Made by a program: the position numbers and the translations under genes. The notes under the pieces are model-generated. The model did no database searches, was not told the origin of the DNA, and saw only the letters and a list, made by a program, of their open reading frames with translations. A stretch of 64,000 nucleotides of DNA from Henckelia pumila (lineage: Eukaryota; Streptophyta; Magnoliopsida; Lamiales; Gesneriaceae). Location: positions 9,486,001 through 9,550,000 of the forward strand of contig NW_027331831.1 in NCBI RefSeq assembly GCF_033568475.1, written 5' to 3'. Shown here piece after piece: positions 22,992 through 34,045 of the stretch (position 1 is the first letter of the stretch; every line of letters begins with the position of its first letter).

Positions 22992-24692
22992 ATGGAAAGC
23001 CCGGTTGATTCTTGGGTTATGGATTCGGGAGCTTCGTTTCATACCACTAGTGATCGTGAGCTATTCAGTAATTACACTGTTGGTAATTACGAAAAAGTTT
23101 TCCTGGCTGATGGAAAACCTTTGGAAATAGCTGGTATGGGTGATGTCAGTTTGAAAATGTCAAACGGATCTATCTAGAAGCTCAACAAAGTGAGACATGT
23201 ACCAAAGTTGACCCGAAATCTAATCTCAGTGGGACAGCTCGATGACGAAGGCCATAAAGTGACCTTTGGTGATGGCTCTTGAAAAGTTAGCAAAGGGGCC
23301 ATGATTATTGCTCGAGGAACAAAAACTGGAACTCTTTATATGACTTCCAGTTGCAGAGAAATGTTAGCAGCTGTGGATGGTGGAGCCAACTCAAGTCTAT
23401 GGCATTGTAGACTTGGACATATGAGTGAGAAGGGAATGAAGATGCTGATATCAAAAGGAAAGCTACCGGAGTTAAAAACTGTCGAACACAAATTGTGTGA
23501 AAGTTGTGTTCTTGGAAAACAGAAAAGGGTGAGCTTTTCGAAAGGCGGTAGAGAACCAAAAGCAGAAAAGTTGGAGTTGATTCATATTGATGTATGGGGA
23601 CCATCTCCTGTTACATCCCTTGGCGGCTCACGATATTATGTCACATTTATTGATGATTCGAGCAGGAAAGTTTGGGTTTATTTTTTGAAAAATAAATCTG
23701 ATGTTTATGAGACCTTTAAGAGGTGGAAAGTCATGGTGGAGAATGAGACCAACTTGAAGGTGAAGTGCTTACGGTCTGACAATGGTGGAGAATTATCAAA
23801 AGAATTTGCAATGAAGGATTTGGGTGCTGCAAAGCAAATCCTTGGAATGAGGATCTCAAGAGATCGGGTGAACGAAGTCTTGAAGTTATCTCAGGCAGAG
23901 TACGTAAAAAAGGTGCTTAGCAGATTCAACATGGATGAAGCTAAACCAGTTAGTACTCCTTTGGCTAGTCATTTCAAACTAACCGAAGTCCAATCACCAT
24001 CGACGGAGCAGGAGCATGCTTATATGAATAAGATTCCTTATGCCTCTGCTATCGAAAGCCTCATGTATGCAATGTTGTGCACCAGACCAGACATAGCACA
24101 TGCAGTGGGAGTTGTGAGTAGGTTTATGAGCAATTCGGGAAAACAACACTGGGAAGCAGTGAAGTGGATTCTCAGATACTTGAAAGGTACTGCTGGTTTA
24201 TCTCTATGCTTCAGGAGGACTAATCAGGACTTACAAGGATATGTCGATGCCGACATGGGTGGTGACTTAGATGACAGAAAGAGTACTACTGGATATGTGT
24301 TCACATTGGGTGGTACGGCAGTAAGTTGGGTTTCCAAGTTGCAAAAGATTGTTGCACTTTCGACTACTGAAGCTGAGTACGTTGCAGTCACGGAAGCGAG
24401 CAAAGAGATGATTTGGTTGAGATCATTCTTTGAAGAGTTGGGTCAGAAGCTTGAGGATATCACATTACACTGTGACAGTCAGAGTGCTATTCATTTGGCA
24501 AAGAATCATGTTTATCATGCTAGGACGAAGCATATACAGGTTCGGTACCATTTTATCAGATCAGTTTTGGAAGATGAAATCTTGATGCTTGAGAAGATTT
24601 CTGGAAGTAAAAATCCAGCTGATATGTTCACAAAGGCGGTGACCACTGACAAACTGGAGTTGTATTCGACTTCAGTTGGATTGCAAGAATAA
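22992..24692 (+). pseudogene. Copia B pol with in-frame integrase-to-RNase H fusion
   Basis: Protease starts near 22992 with the active motif MDSGAS. Two stops (about 23176 and 23279) replace expected Trp codons. From 23301 a 463-codon ORF runs to 24692. It holds the pre-integrase zinc region (WHCRLGHMSEKGM, CESCVLGKQKR) and the integrase core to CLRSDNGGELSKEF near 23810. It then jumps directly to the late RT part MKDLGAAKQILGMRIS and the complete RNase H (YVDADMGGDLDDRKSTTGY, ALSTTEAEYVA, HCDSQSAIHLAKN, KHIQVRYHFIR). The missing segment removes the integrase Glu, its C-terminal domain and the RT catalytic YVDD. The copy cannot be autonomous, although the deletion kept the frame. Confidence 0.9.
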
Positions 24693-24763
24693 GCAAGGAG
24701 GGATGAGTTGCTGCATTGACTGTGTGAAGCCATGATTGAAATCAAGTCTTCAAGTGGGAGAAT

Positions 24764-25172
24764 TGTTAAGGGTGAGGCCCATTAAAGAATCCCACATCGG
24801 AAGTTTGAAGAAAGAAGAATGAAGGATCTACTATAAATAAAGCTCTCTTATTTCAGTTATTGTATCTCATTCTTCTCTTTTGTATTGACAATAGAGAAGA
24901 AAATAAAGAGTAGAAAAAAAAAGTTGTTCTTTTTTTCGGTGATCTCTTGTGTGAGTTAGAGAAATATTTTCTCGGTAATACTCGAGGATTGGGTGTGGAG
25001 AGATATAGTATTTTGTATACACTTGTAATATTTCTCCGGTAATAAAGATTTGCAGCAGCTTCATGGACGTAGCCTATATTGGGTGAACCACGTAAATCTT
25101 TGGTGTTTTTGAAGATTATTTTATTCCATAATTTTTATTATCGGCATGTTTGCTTCGGTATAATCCACAACA
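24764..25172 (+). repeat. Copia B 3' LTR
   Basis: Same 409-bp length as the 5' LTR and about 96-97% identical by eye. It starts after the polypurine tract and ends at the second TATCC. Confidence 0.93.
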
Positions 25173-25177
25173 TATCC

Positions 25178-25506
25178 TTGGAGCCCTTAAGGCCAAGTGT
25201 TCAAGTTGTATCTGCGCGGGATCGTGTTGAGTTGTACGGCTATCCTTGAAGCCATCAAGGCCAAGACGTTGAAGTGCTATTGGATCCTTGGTTAATCGAT
25301 CTTAACCAAGAAGGGGAGACGTAGACGATTTATCGTCGAACTTCCATAAACATATCTTATCCCTTTTACTACTTTATTTACTTAACGCATTTATTTACTG
25401 CACTTATATTTGATTGTTTTAAGTCTTCTGCTTGCGTACTTGCATAATCGCTTTAAATTGCTAAAGTTATCAATAGAACCTAAATCTCCCCCATTAGGTT
25501 CCAACA
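25178..25506 (+). repeat. Copia A 5' LTR, second part, and primer site
   Basis: Continues the Copia A LTR after the Copia B insertion and ends at GGTTCCAACA. GTGGTATCAAAGCC follows at 25508, an initiator-Met tRNA primer binding site with one change from the usual. Confidence 0.9.
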
Positions 25507-25554
25507 AGTGGTATCAAAGCCACCTTTTTACAAAATATTTTCAAAAAGGCTCTA

Positions 25555-26968
25555 TGGCAAATCTAGCGAGCGATTATACTCAAGGGCAATCAACCAACCG
25601 TCCTCCTCTTTTCAACGACATAAACTTTGGATATTGGAAAAATCGAATATCCTTATATATCCAATCCGTAGACTATGATCTTTGGAAAGTAACTGTGAAA
25701 GGTCCCTACATACCTATGAAAGAGGTTTAGGGAGTCAAAATTCCTAAGGGAATGGACGATTTTTCAAAGGAGGATATGAAATTAATATCTCAAAATGCTA
25801 AAGCTATGAATATTTTGCATTGTTCCCTAGATATGAACGAATACAACCGGATCTCAATGTGTTCATCCGCAAAAGAGATTTGAGATAAATTGGAGATATG
25901 CCACGAGGGAACCAATCAAGTCAAAGAGACAAAGATTGATCTACTAAAACTCAAATATGAGACCTTCGAGATGGAATCCAATGAAGAAGTAGATACAATG
26001 TTTCGAAGGCTCTCTCAAATCATCAATGAGCTAGCCCAACTTGGAGAACAATATCCAACCAAGCAAGTGTGGAGGAGAACTCTACGCGCCCTACCCAAGG
26101 AGTGGGATGCCAAGAGAACGTCCATCATTGAATCCAACAAAGGCGACACTGCATCCTATGATCTTGATCAACTTCATGGGACCATTAAAACACATGAGTT
26201 AGAAGTGTCTACAAGGAAATAATCAAAGAGGGAGGATGAAAAGACCAAGGCAAATGGGATTGCCTTATACACCCAAGTCGAAGAAGAAGATGATGATGAT
26301 ATGACACTCTTCGCAAGAAATTTCAAGAGATTTATGCGAGGAAAAAACTTCAAGAAGAAGACAGACAAGGAAGTTACATGCTACAACTGTCAACAACAAG
26401 ACCACTATGCAAATGAGTGTCCTCTCAAGAAGAAGGTTGACAAGGGAAAGAAGAAAGCACTCATAGCCACTTGGAGCGATAGCGATGATGACGAGGGGGA
26501 AGCTAACACTGCCTCATGGCTAAGAGTGATGACATCGTTTCTGACGACGATGATGAGGTACCTTCCTATGATGAATTACTACATGCATATAAACACATGT
26601 TTGATATGGCAAAATCACTTAGAAAGGAAAATATAAACCTCAAAAATGAATTAGAAACTAAGGAGCATGAAAACCTAAGATTAAAGGATGACATAGCTCA
26701 CTTAGAAAAATCATTTGATAAATTCAATGTTAGTAGTAATAAATTGAATAATTTACTAAGCATGCAGAAATGTAGCTTTGATAAGGGTGGAATAGGGTAT
26801 GGCAAGAAATCAATAAACTTTACTAGTCTTATTGCTAAAGTTAAAATAAGATCACCCCCTACATGCTCTTACTGCTGTAAAATAGGTCATGCTAGACATA
26901 AATGTAGATATTTGAAATATCAATATGATCAAAAGAGTTATAAGAAATGGAGGCCTAAGAGTACTTAA
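25555..26968 (+). pseudogene. Copia A gag region
   Basis: Begins MANLASDYTQGQSTNRPPLF and reads as a Sirevirus-type gag: FNDINFGYWKNRISLYIQ, then the capsid helices (ETKIDLLKLKYETFEMES, LPKEWDAKRTSI). A first zinc knuckle CYNCQQQDHYANEC is near 26380, with an acidic stretch after it. A coiled-coil-like region (26516-26800, SLRKENINLKNELETKEHEN) follows, then a second knuckle CSYCCKIGHARHKC near 26870. Stops at about 25728, 25883 and 26220 and a frameshift near 26515 interrupt it. At least one stop sits at an expected Trp codon (AKEI*DKLE). The long C-terminal coiled coil with a second Cys/His box is typical of Sirevirus gag. Confidence 0.87.
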
Positions 26969-27249
26969 CAACTCATCAGTCGGCATTATGAGATCATGAT
27001 CTAAGGGAGTTCGTCATAGACCGGTTTAAACTGCCTTGACTTGCGATTGGTCTTCCTGATGAACAATGCTCTGTCCAAGAAAATAGGTTTTAAAGAGACC
27101 ATAGCCCTACCTACTACTGGGAGCACTCTTGGAAAGTGGCGATGATGTTGCTATGAGAGACTGAACTCTTAGAAGTCCTTTTTGTATCTTTTTTTTCTAA
27201 CACTGTGGACCCAAAAGATCTAAAGGGTACCAAAATCAATTTTCGCAGG

Positions 27250-28850
27250 GAAATAAGAAAATTGTTCTCCCTAGCATATGGTATCTAGACAGTGGATGTT
27301 CTAGACATATAAAGGGGAACAAGGAGCTACTCCAATCCATCAAACCAAAGGAGAAGGAAACTGTCACCTTTGGAGACAACATCAAAGGAGTAATTGAAGG
27401 AATCGGCTCAATAGGTATATCTAAATCTTGCTTGATTGATGATGTACTCCTAGTGAAAGGGCTTAAACATAATCTACTAAGCATAAGTCAATTGTGCGAT
27501 AGAGGTTATGAAGTCAAATTCACTCTCCAACACTGCACTATATCACTCACGACTAGGGGTGCAAACGAACCGAACATGTTCGTGAGCTTTACGAGCCCGC
27601 TCGATAAATATTTGATTCGTATTCGAGCTTATCGAACTCGAGCCGAATTCGAACATGTTCGAAATTTTTTTTGAGCCGAGCTCGAGCCGAAATTACTCCG
27701 TTCTATAGTTCGCGAATAGTTCGCGAGCCTTAATATTTAATTAATATAATATAATTATATAATAGTATATATACATTTCGAGCTTTCGAACCATAATATC
27801 CTAATAGTTCACGAATAGGTTCGAATATTTCGAACCGAACTTGAACTCGAACTTCATTTCGAGCCGAACTCGAGCCAAAATATTTGAAATTATCGAACTA
27901 CGAATCGAGCTCAAACTCGAATATATTCTTATCGAGCCGAATTCGAACCTTAAAATTTTACCATTATTCGGCTCGATTCGGTTCGTTTGCACCCCTACTC
28001 ACGACTGACAAATCCATAAATTTCAAAGGATATAGAAGTGAAAATATATACAAGGTTTCTTTAAATAATTTATCTTTATCAAATATCAAAAGCCTTGTAT
28101 CCTTGAATGTTGATGACAACATTCTTTGGCATAGACGACTAGGTCATATTGGTCCTAGTACCATTGAAAAACTTTTCAAACTTGATTTAGTTGTTGGTAT
28201 GCCAAAACTCAATTTAAAATTAGATTTTGTTTGTGATGCGTGTCAACTTGGCAAACACACAAAGGAATATTTTAAAAAAAAAAATTTGTATCTACTTCTA
28301 TGCCCCTTGAACTTCTTCACCTAGATCTATGTGGTCCCTCGAGGAATGCTAGCCTAGGAGGAAAGCTTTATGCATTTGTCATTGTGGATAATTTCTCACG
28401 TTTTACGTGGACATTGTTTTTAGCCCACAAAAATGATGTCTTTGATTATTTTAAAACTTTTGCCAAACGAGTTGAGAATGAGAAAAATCTTTCAATAAAG
28501 CAGATCTGTAGTGACCACGAAACTTAATTTCAAAATGAGAGTTTTACAAATTTTTGTGAAGAAAAAGGCATCGGTCACAATTTTTCTTGTCCTAGGACTC
28601 CTCAACAAAGCGGGGTCGTTGAGAGGAAAAATAGGACACTTGCGGAGATTCGAGGACCATGATATGTGAGCATTCTCTACCAAAATATTTTTGGGCTGAA
28701 GCAATGAACACTTCCTGTTACATCATTAATCGTGTATCAATAAGGCTCATTATCAAGAAAACTCCATATGAATTATGGAGAGGGAGAAAACCTAACATTT
28801 CATATTTTCGGGCTTTTGGATCAAAATGCTACATTCATAATAATGGTAAG
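27250..28850 (+). pseudogene. Copia A protease and integrase, split by a hAT MITE
   Basis: The protease motif YLDSGCSRHIKG lies near 27285. The frame then runs through SCLIDDVLLVKGLKHNLLSI to 27545, where a hAT MITE (27554-27997) is inserted. After it come LWHRRLGHIGPSTIEKL and CDACQLGKHTK (pre-integrase zinc region, about 28120-28260), a frameshift near 28290, and the integrase core HLDLCGPSRNASLGG, FVIVDNFSRFTW, RTPQQSGVVERKNRTLAE. Further lesions are a stop near 28525 and a small deletion near 28655. The region continues as KYFWAEAMNTSCYIINR to GSKCYIHNNGKDN, where a solo LTR interrupts it at 28857. Non-functional. Confidence 0.88.
27554..27997. mobile_element. hAT-type MITE inside Copia A (444 bp)
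   Basis: Ends TAGGGGTGCAAACGAACCG and CGGTTCGTTTGCACCCCTA are inverted repeats. The perfect 8-bp target duplication is CTCACGAC at 27546-27553 and 27998-28005. The interior is filled with GAGCTCGA, TTCGAAC and CGAACT motifs on both strands. No coding capacity. Removing it and one CTCACGAC restores continuity of the Copia A pol sequence. Confidence 0.95.
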
Positions 28851-28856
28851 GATAAT

Positions 28857-30201
28857 TGACCGGCTAAATCGGTGTGATATAAATCTACTGGCAAGCGTAC
28901 CAGGTCAAGTAATAGTAAAATGGACTGAGAGTCCAAGTATCGATCTCACATGGACTGTTGTCAATTCTCAAGAATTAATTATTTTATTTAATCTAGACAA
29001 AATAATATAAAGCAATTTGATTTAAATAAAATAAGAAAATAAAATAAAAACTGCTTAAGAAATAAGAATAAAAATAACTGAAGATAAAAATAATTAAAAC
29101 AAAGACAACCAATACACACGTAGGTACCGAACAAATCATGTAACATGTAGTCGATTCAGGACTCAGATTTAATATTAATTCACGGAAATTCTCCTAATTT
29201 TTTCAAAAGACTATTTCTAGAACAATCAAATCTATTCAAATATTGATGAACTAATCTTTCGTAATTCTAATCAAATTTGAATGCATTAAATATTTATGAA
29301 AATTCAGTTTACACCCAAACCGCACACTGAAACCGAATTCTATTTCTAGTCGGTTTTTTCACGTGTTAATTATCAGAGTGATCAAAATCAATACCTCCTC
29401 TGTCGACTTGGAAGTTGGAATCGATTAACATGCAAGCAAACAGTTGATCAGACTATTCACAAGACAAATATAAATCTGACAATCAATAAAATAAAATCAA
29501 CTCTGAAAAATCCCAAACAAACATCCAAGTTTTTTACGTGAATTTTTTGGGTCCAATCATGCCGTCTTGGTTGAAAATAAATTACTCAATAATTGAAACT
29601 ATAATTCAATAAATGAAAATAAAGAAGAACAGAAGAAGAAAAAGTGTAGAAATCTTCTCCCAAGCTTTGAAGCCGCCTCCCTTGTGTTGTCTGTGTTCGG
29701 AACCCCTCTTTTTGATGCAAAAATCGGTATTTAAGTGTCCAAGGATCTCTAAAAGATAGCCTCATTTTCGACCAAGAGTTTCCAAATATATGGAATCTGC
29801 ATGCCACGCTCGCTCGAGCGAGAACAGGTCTCTGTCCCGGAAGATTTTTGGCAAGTCTGGCTCGCTCGAGCGAGTGGATTTTTCTGCTCCGCGCGATGAT
29901 TTTGAAAAATTCATATCTTAAGTTCTAGCCGTCGGATCAAGCTGAAATTTGGACAGCATATTTAAACTTCATTCTGAATGGTGGAGATTGGATTTGGATC
30001 TCTCTAAAATTAAATATTATTTTTCGATCAAGGCTGCTCCGTAATTCACTATTCAAAAATCCATTTTCCTACAAAATTAACCCGGAGAGTGTAATACACA
30101 CACATGAACTAAAACACATAAAAACACATAAAAGAAATATGAATGCACATAAAATAGACATAAAAATAACATGCAATAATGCACACAAAATGCACTTATC
30201 A
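28857..30201 (-). mobile_element. Solo LTR inserted in Copia A pol (1345 bp)
   Basis: Read on the minus strand it begins TGATAAGTGCATTTTGTG and ends TTTAGCCGGTCA, so has TG..CA ends. Flanks ATAAT (28852-28856) and AAAAT (30202-30206) form a 5-bp target duplication with one mismatch. It interrupts the Copia A reading at GKDN|LGKFDAKSD and has no coding sequence, so I read it as a solo LTR left by recombination. It contains two copies of the palindrome CTCGCTCGAGCGAG at 29809 and 29860. A TATA-like TTAAATACC lies downstream of them on its own strand, near 29730. Confidence 0.82.
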
Positions 30202-32021
30202 AAAATCTCGGTAAGTTTGATGCCAAGTCTGACAAGGGCATCTTTCTCGGATATTCTACCTCAAGTAAGGCTTTTAGAGTATTTAATAAACGCACTTTAT
30301 TAGTTGAAGAATCGATGCATGTAATATTTGATAAATCTATATCTATAGTTTTTCGCGCTAACAACGATGATGTAGAATTACTCGAAGAAGAAATGACTTC
30401 ATCAAGCTTAAATGATATAGATGTTTCTATTGAGGAAACACCACTTCCGAAGGATTGGACGCTTCACAAAGATCATCCTATGGATATTATCATTGGAAGT
30501 CCTTCGAAGGGAGTAACCACTCGATCTTCTCTTAATAATATTTGCAATAATTTTGCTTTTGTTTCGCATGTTGAACCTAAGTGCATTGATGATGCTTTAT
30601 TAGATGATTCATGGATTATTGCTATGTAAGATGGATTAAATGAATTTAAACGCAATGATTGAGCATGGTACTATCACTAGAAATAAAGCTAGGCTTGTAG
30701 CAAAATGATATATTCAAGAAGAAGACATTGATTATGACGAGACATATGCTCCTGTTGCCCGACTAGAATCTATTCGCATGCTACTTGCTTTTGCCTGCTC
30801 TAGAAATTTCAAGTTATTTCAAATGGATGCTAAGAGTGCATTTCTGAATGGTGAATTAAAAGAGAAAGTTTACATTGAACAACCTGATGGCTTTGTTGAT
30901 GCTTTATTTCCTGATCATGTATATAGACTAAACAAAGCTTTGTATGGTTTGAAACAAGCTCCTAAAGCTTGGTATGAAAAATTGTCTACTTTCGTTCTTT
31001 CAAATGGTTTTTCGAGAGGAAAGATTGACATTACTTTATTTATCAAAAATGTCAAAGATGATTTATTGATTGTGCAAATTTATGTTGATGACATAATTTT
31101 TGGTTCTACTAACGAAACTCTCTGTTAAGATTTCTCCAAGCTTATGCAGGAACACTTTGAGATGAGCATGATGGGGGAACTTAACTATTTCCTCGGATTG
31201 CAATCAAACAGTGCAAGGATGGTTTCTTTGTGAACCAAAGCAAGTACATCAAGGAGATTCTAAAGAAGTTTGAGACGGAGAACACAAAATCATAATCTAC
31301 ACCGATGAGCACAGCAATCAGACTCGACAAGGATGAAAATGGTAAATCTGTTGATCAATCTTTCTTTCGTAGTATGATTGGCTCCTTACTTTATGCTACT
31401 GCTAGTAGGCCGAACATTATGTTTAGTGTTTGCTTGTGTGCACGATTTCAATCATGTCCAAAAGAATCACATTTTTTCGCCTTAAAACACATTTTCAAAT
31501 ATCTTTCAAATACTCCAAATCTCGGCTTGTGGTATTCGAAAAATTCTTTCTTTGATTTAAAAGCTTATTGTGATGCCGACTTTGGTGGATATAAGGTGGA
31601 CAGGAAAAGCACTAGTGGAACTTGTTTCTTTTAAGGAAACTGTTTAGTTTCTTGATTTTCCAAAAAGCAAAATTGTGTTGCGTTGTCAACGACCGAAGCC
31701 AAATATATGGCTGCCGGTAGTTGTTGTGCGCAAATTCTTTGGATGAAGCATCAATTGCTCGACTATGGTGTATCTTTTTCAAAAATCCCTATTTTCTGTG
31801 ACAACACTAGCGCCATAAGTCTTACAAATAATCCGATTCAACATTCGCGCACCAAACATATTGATATTCGTCATCATTTTATTCGTGACCACATCGAACG
31901 AAATGAAGTTGAACTTCAATATGTTGACACAACAAATCAAATTGCCGACATTTTTACAAAACCAATAGATGAAAATACTTTTATTTGTTTGCGTCGTGAA
32001 CTTGACATGATTGAGTTGTAA
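30202..32021 (+). pseudogene. Copia A reverse transcriptase and RNase H
   Basis: Resumes at LGKFDAKSDKGIFLGYS and passes a variable linker with an acidic stretch (30370-30620). It enters RT with DETYAPVARLESIRMLLAF, FQMDAKSAFLNGELKEKVY, LNKALYGLKQAPKAWYEKL and the catalytic YVDDIIFGST near 31081. Stops at about 30627, 30658 and 31126 and a deletion before 30660 break it. RNase H follows (ASRPNIMFSVCLCARFQ, YCDADFGGYKVDRKS, ALSTTEAKYMA, FCDNTSAISLTNNP, HSRTKHIDIRHHF), ending at 32021. A stop near 31635 sits within RNase H. Non-functional. Confidence 0.9.
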
Positions 32022-32208
32022 TCACTTGTAGACATAAATTGAAATTTAATGTCATATTAAGGGGAGATTAATATTAAATTCGAGCAATTTAATGTTGGAT
32101 AAATACAAATTAATTGTATTTATTCATAATTATAAGCTCACATTTTATGTGTATTATTTGGTATAAAATTTTCAAAAATATAAAAATCCGAAAATTTCTC
32201 CAAAATTG

Positions 32209-32585
32209 TCCTAAACGTTGCTTCCGTCCCGTGCAACGTTGCGTCCGTTGGATGACCGAACGTTGCTTCCGGTCGTTTAACGTTACTTCTGTCCCTTCCT
32301 TTTTTTCCCGCCTCAGTTTTAATTTTTAACCGCGAACGTTTACTGCCAATAGCACCAACGTTGCGTCCGATGGCCCAACATTGCGTCCGTTTGCAGCATT
32401 TTCCCGCCTCAGTTTCAAAATTTACCGCGAAAAATTACCGCCAAAATACCTAACGTTGCATCCGATGGTGGAACGTTGCTTCCGTTAGCACCTTTACTCG
32501 CCTATTTTTCCCGCCAGGACGAACGTTGCTTTCGTTCGTGCAACGTTGCTTCCGTTCGTCCCGATTCTTATAAATAGTGGCTGAA
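32209..32585 (+). promoter_or_regulatory. Putative internal promoter of Copia A: paired motif array plus TATA box
   Basis: Ten copies of AACGTTGCNTCCGTT-like sequence start at 32214, 32235, 32259, 32279, 32357, 32377, 32452, 32472, 32522 and 32542. They form five pairs spaced 20-21 bp, lying partly on a degenerate repeat of about 95 bp that also repeats CGCCTCAGTTT and ACCGCGAA. The TATA-like TTATAAATAGTG at about 32568 follows, and the ATG of the extra ORF is at 32652. The motif is the reverse complement of the paired motif in the LTRs. Promoter function is inferred from this likeness. Confidence 0.55.
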
Positions 32586-32651
32586 CTCATTCAAATTTTT
32601 CACACCAAAATCCATCTTTTTTCTTCATTTTGATCGAAATATCTCTTCAAA

Positions 32652-33945
32652 ATGAATTTTAGACGCCAAGTTGATCCCGCTAATCCGAGGCGACGCACTC
32701 GTGCTCGTACTCAACCTTTTGTCCACAACCCTAACCAACCCGCTATCTCACGACCTATTCCTGCCAAATATAGTGATAGACAGATTCTTCCGTGTCGTAT
32801 ATTTGATCGCCCCTATTTGGCGAATTCTCATCTTTGTTTGTTGGATCTTATTGATTTCCAACGATGGGGAGCATTTTTCCAGCATTCTCACCCAAATTAC
32901 ATCTATACCTCTCTTATCCATGAGTTCTACGCCAATTTTGAACTTGAATTGTGCAGCGATGACATATATGCTGTTACAATTGTTCAAAATCGGTACATTC
33001 GTTTCTCTTCAGGTGATCTCGCTGCTTGGTTCTCTCTTCCTAGAAATGGACCCAGTGAGTTCTTTGCATTTAAATGGCCCGAGGATAGTCCCACGTTTAA
33101 TCATGAAGAAGCTCTTTCTGCCATCCTCTGTCGACCACCTCACGCTGGTGATGATCAAACATCTCTTAAGATGCTTTGTCCTGATTTTTAAATTATCCAA
33201 AAGCTTATCACCTCTTCGATCATTCCTCACGCTGGAGACTACTCCAAGTGCAAATATCTGGACCTTTATGTCCTTTTTCACATTGTTGCTCAGCGACCTT
33301 TTAACCTGCCTAGGTTTATCATTCAGGTCATGCATCACACTGCCAAAAATTCAAAAAAAGTCGTTCTCCCTTTTGCTCGGTTTATTAACTGAATTCTGAC
33401 TCAATTTGACATAGTATTCGATGATTTGGATAAGATACCTATCACTGAGACTTATACTCTTGGCCATACCTCCATCACTAAAATGAAGTTGTCATGAAAT
33501 CCTGTATTGTCTCGATGGGTGCATGATCCAGCTCATATTTTCACCCGCTATCATCCTGTAACCAACTTTCACATTCCGTTTTCTCTTATTCCTCATTCCA
33601 TTCAAGAGCAAGGATTTCCTGTTGGTTTCACTGACACCGATATTCCTTCATCTTCTACGGTTCCTCCATCTTCTTCACATACGTTTGATTATGGTGATCT
33701 ACCTTTTTCTCCTCCTACGATGCCTCAGCCTCCACCTACTCCGGCTCCACCTTCCGATCAACTCTTTGAGTATCTTCAGCGGCTTGAGATCAATATGGAT
33801 CGCAAGTACTACTCCGCTATCAGTATATTCAGACCTCGATCATGAACTTGACCATGGAGATGCGAGGATCTTTTCAATCTGTCCAAGAGCGACTCAATTT
33901 GATGGAAGAAAACCTTCTTAAAGAAGCTTCGGATGATGACTCTTA
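32652..33945 (+). pseudogene. Extra ORF downstream of Copia A pol (plant transposon-associated protein)
   Basis: Starts MNFRRQVDPANPRRRTRART, a basic N-terminus, and stays open for 179 codons to 33191. It then continues in other frames (MHHTAKNSKKVVLPFARF near 33330, and 33507-33845) to about 33945. The core EFYANFELELCSDDIYAVTI, YIRFSSGDLAAWFSLPRNG resembles the putative plant transposon protein domain often found in plant retroelements. The C-terminal part is Ser/Pro-rich (PPSSSHTFDYGD, PPPTPAPPSDQ), then LFEYLQRLEINMDRKYY. No clear signal peptide or membrane helix, so I would not call it an envelope protein. Stops and a frameshift make this copy a relic. Confidence 0.65.
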
Positions 33946-34045
33946 GTTTTATATTTTGTTGTATTTTGTAAATTTCTCTATCAATAAAATATGTATTTTT
34001 ATTTGTGTTATTCCTTTATCATATTTGTTGCCTTTTTAATTATCA

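Larger units (their letters stand above)
21692..25172 (+). mobile_element. Copia B: Tnt1-like LTR retrotransposon inside the Copia A 5' LTR
   Basis: Two 409-bp LTRs (21692-22100 and 24764-25172) start TGTTAAGGGTGAGG and end CCACAACA, differing at roughly 14 sites. Target duplication TATCC at 21687-21691 and 25173-25177. The empty site GGCTATCCTTGAAGCC is seen in the Copia A 3' LTR near 35145. Primer site TGGTATCAGAGC at 22103, polypurine tract GTGGGAGAAT before 24764. The internal part is only 2.66 kb because integrase and RT are fused by a deletion. Confidence 0.95.

Noticed and set aside
32671..33399. 242-codon hydrophobic ORF overlapping the post-pol ORF of Copia A
   Set aside because: It overlaps the better frame at 32652, begins inside it, and its Leu/Ser richness is what a shifted frame of that sequence gives. 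I considered an envelope-like membrane protein but saw no signal peptide plus anchor layout.
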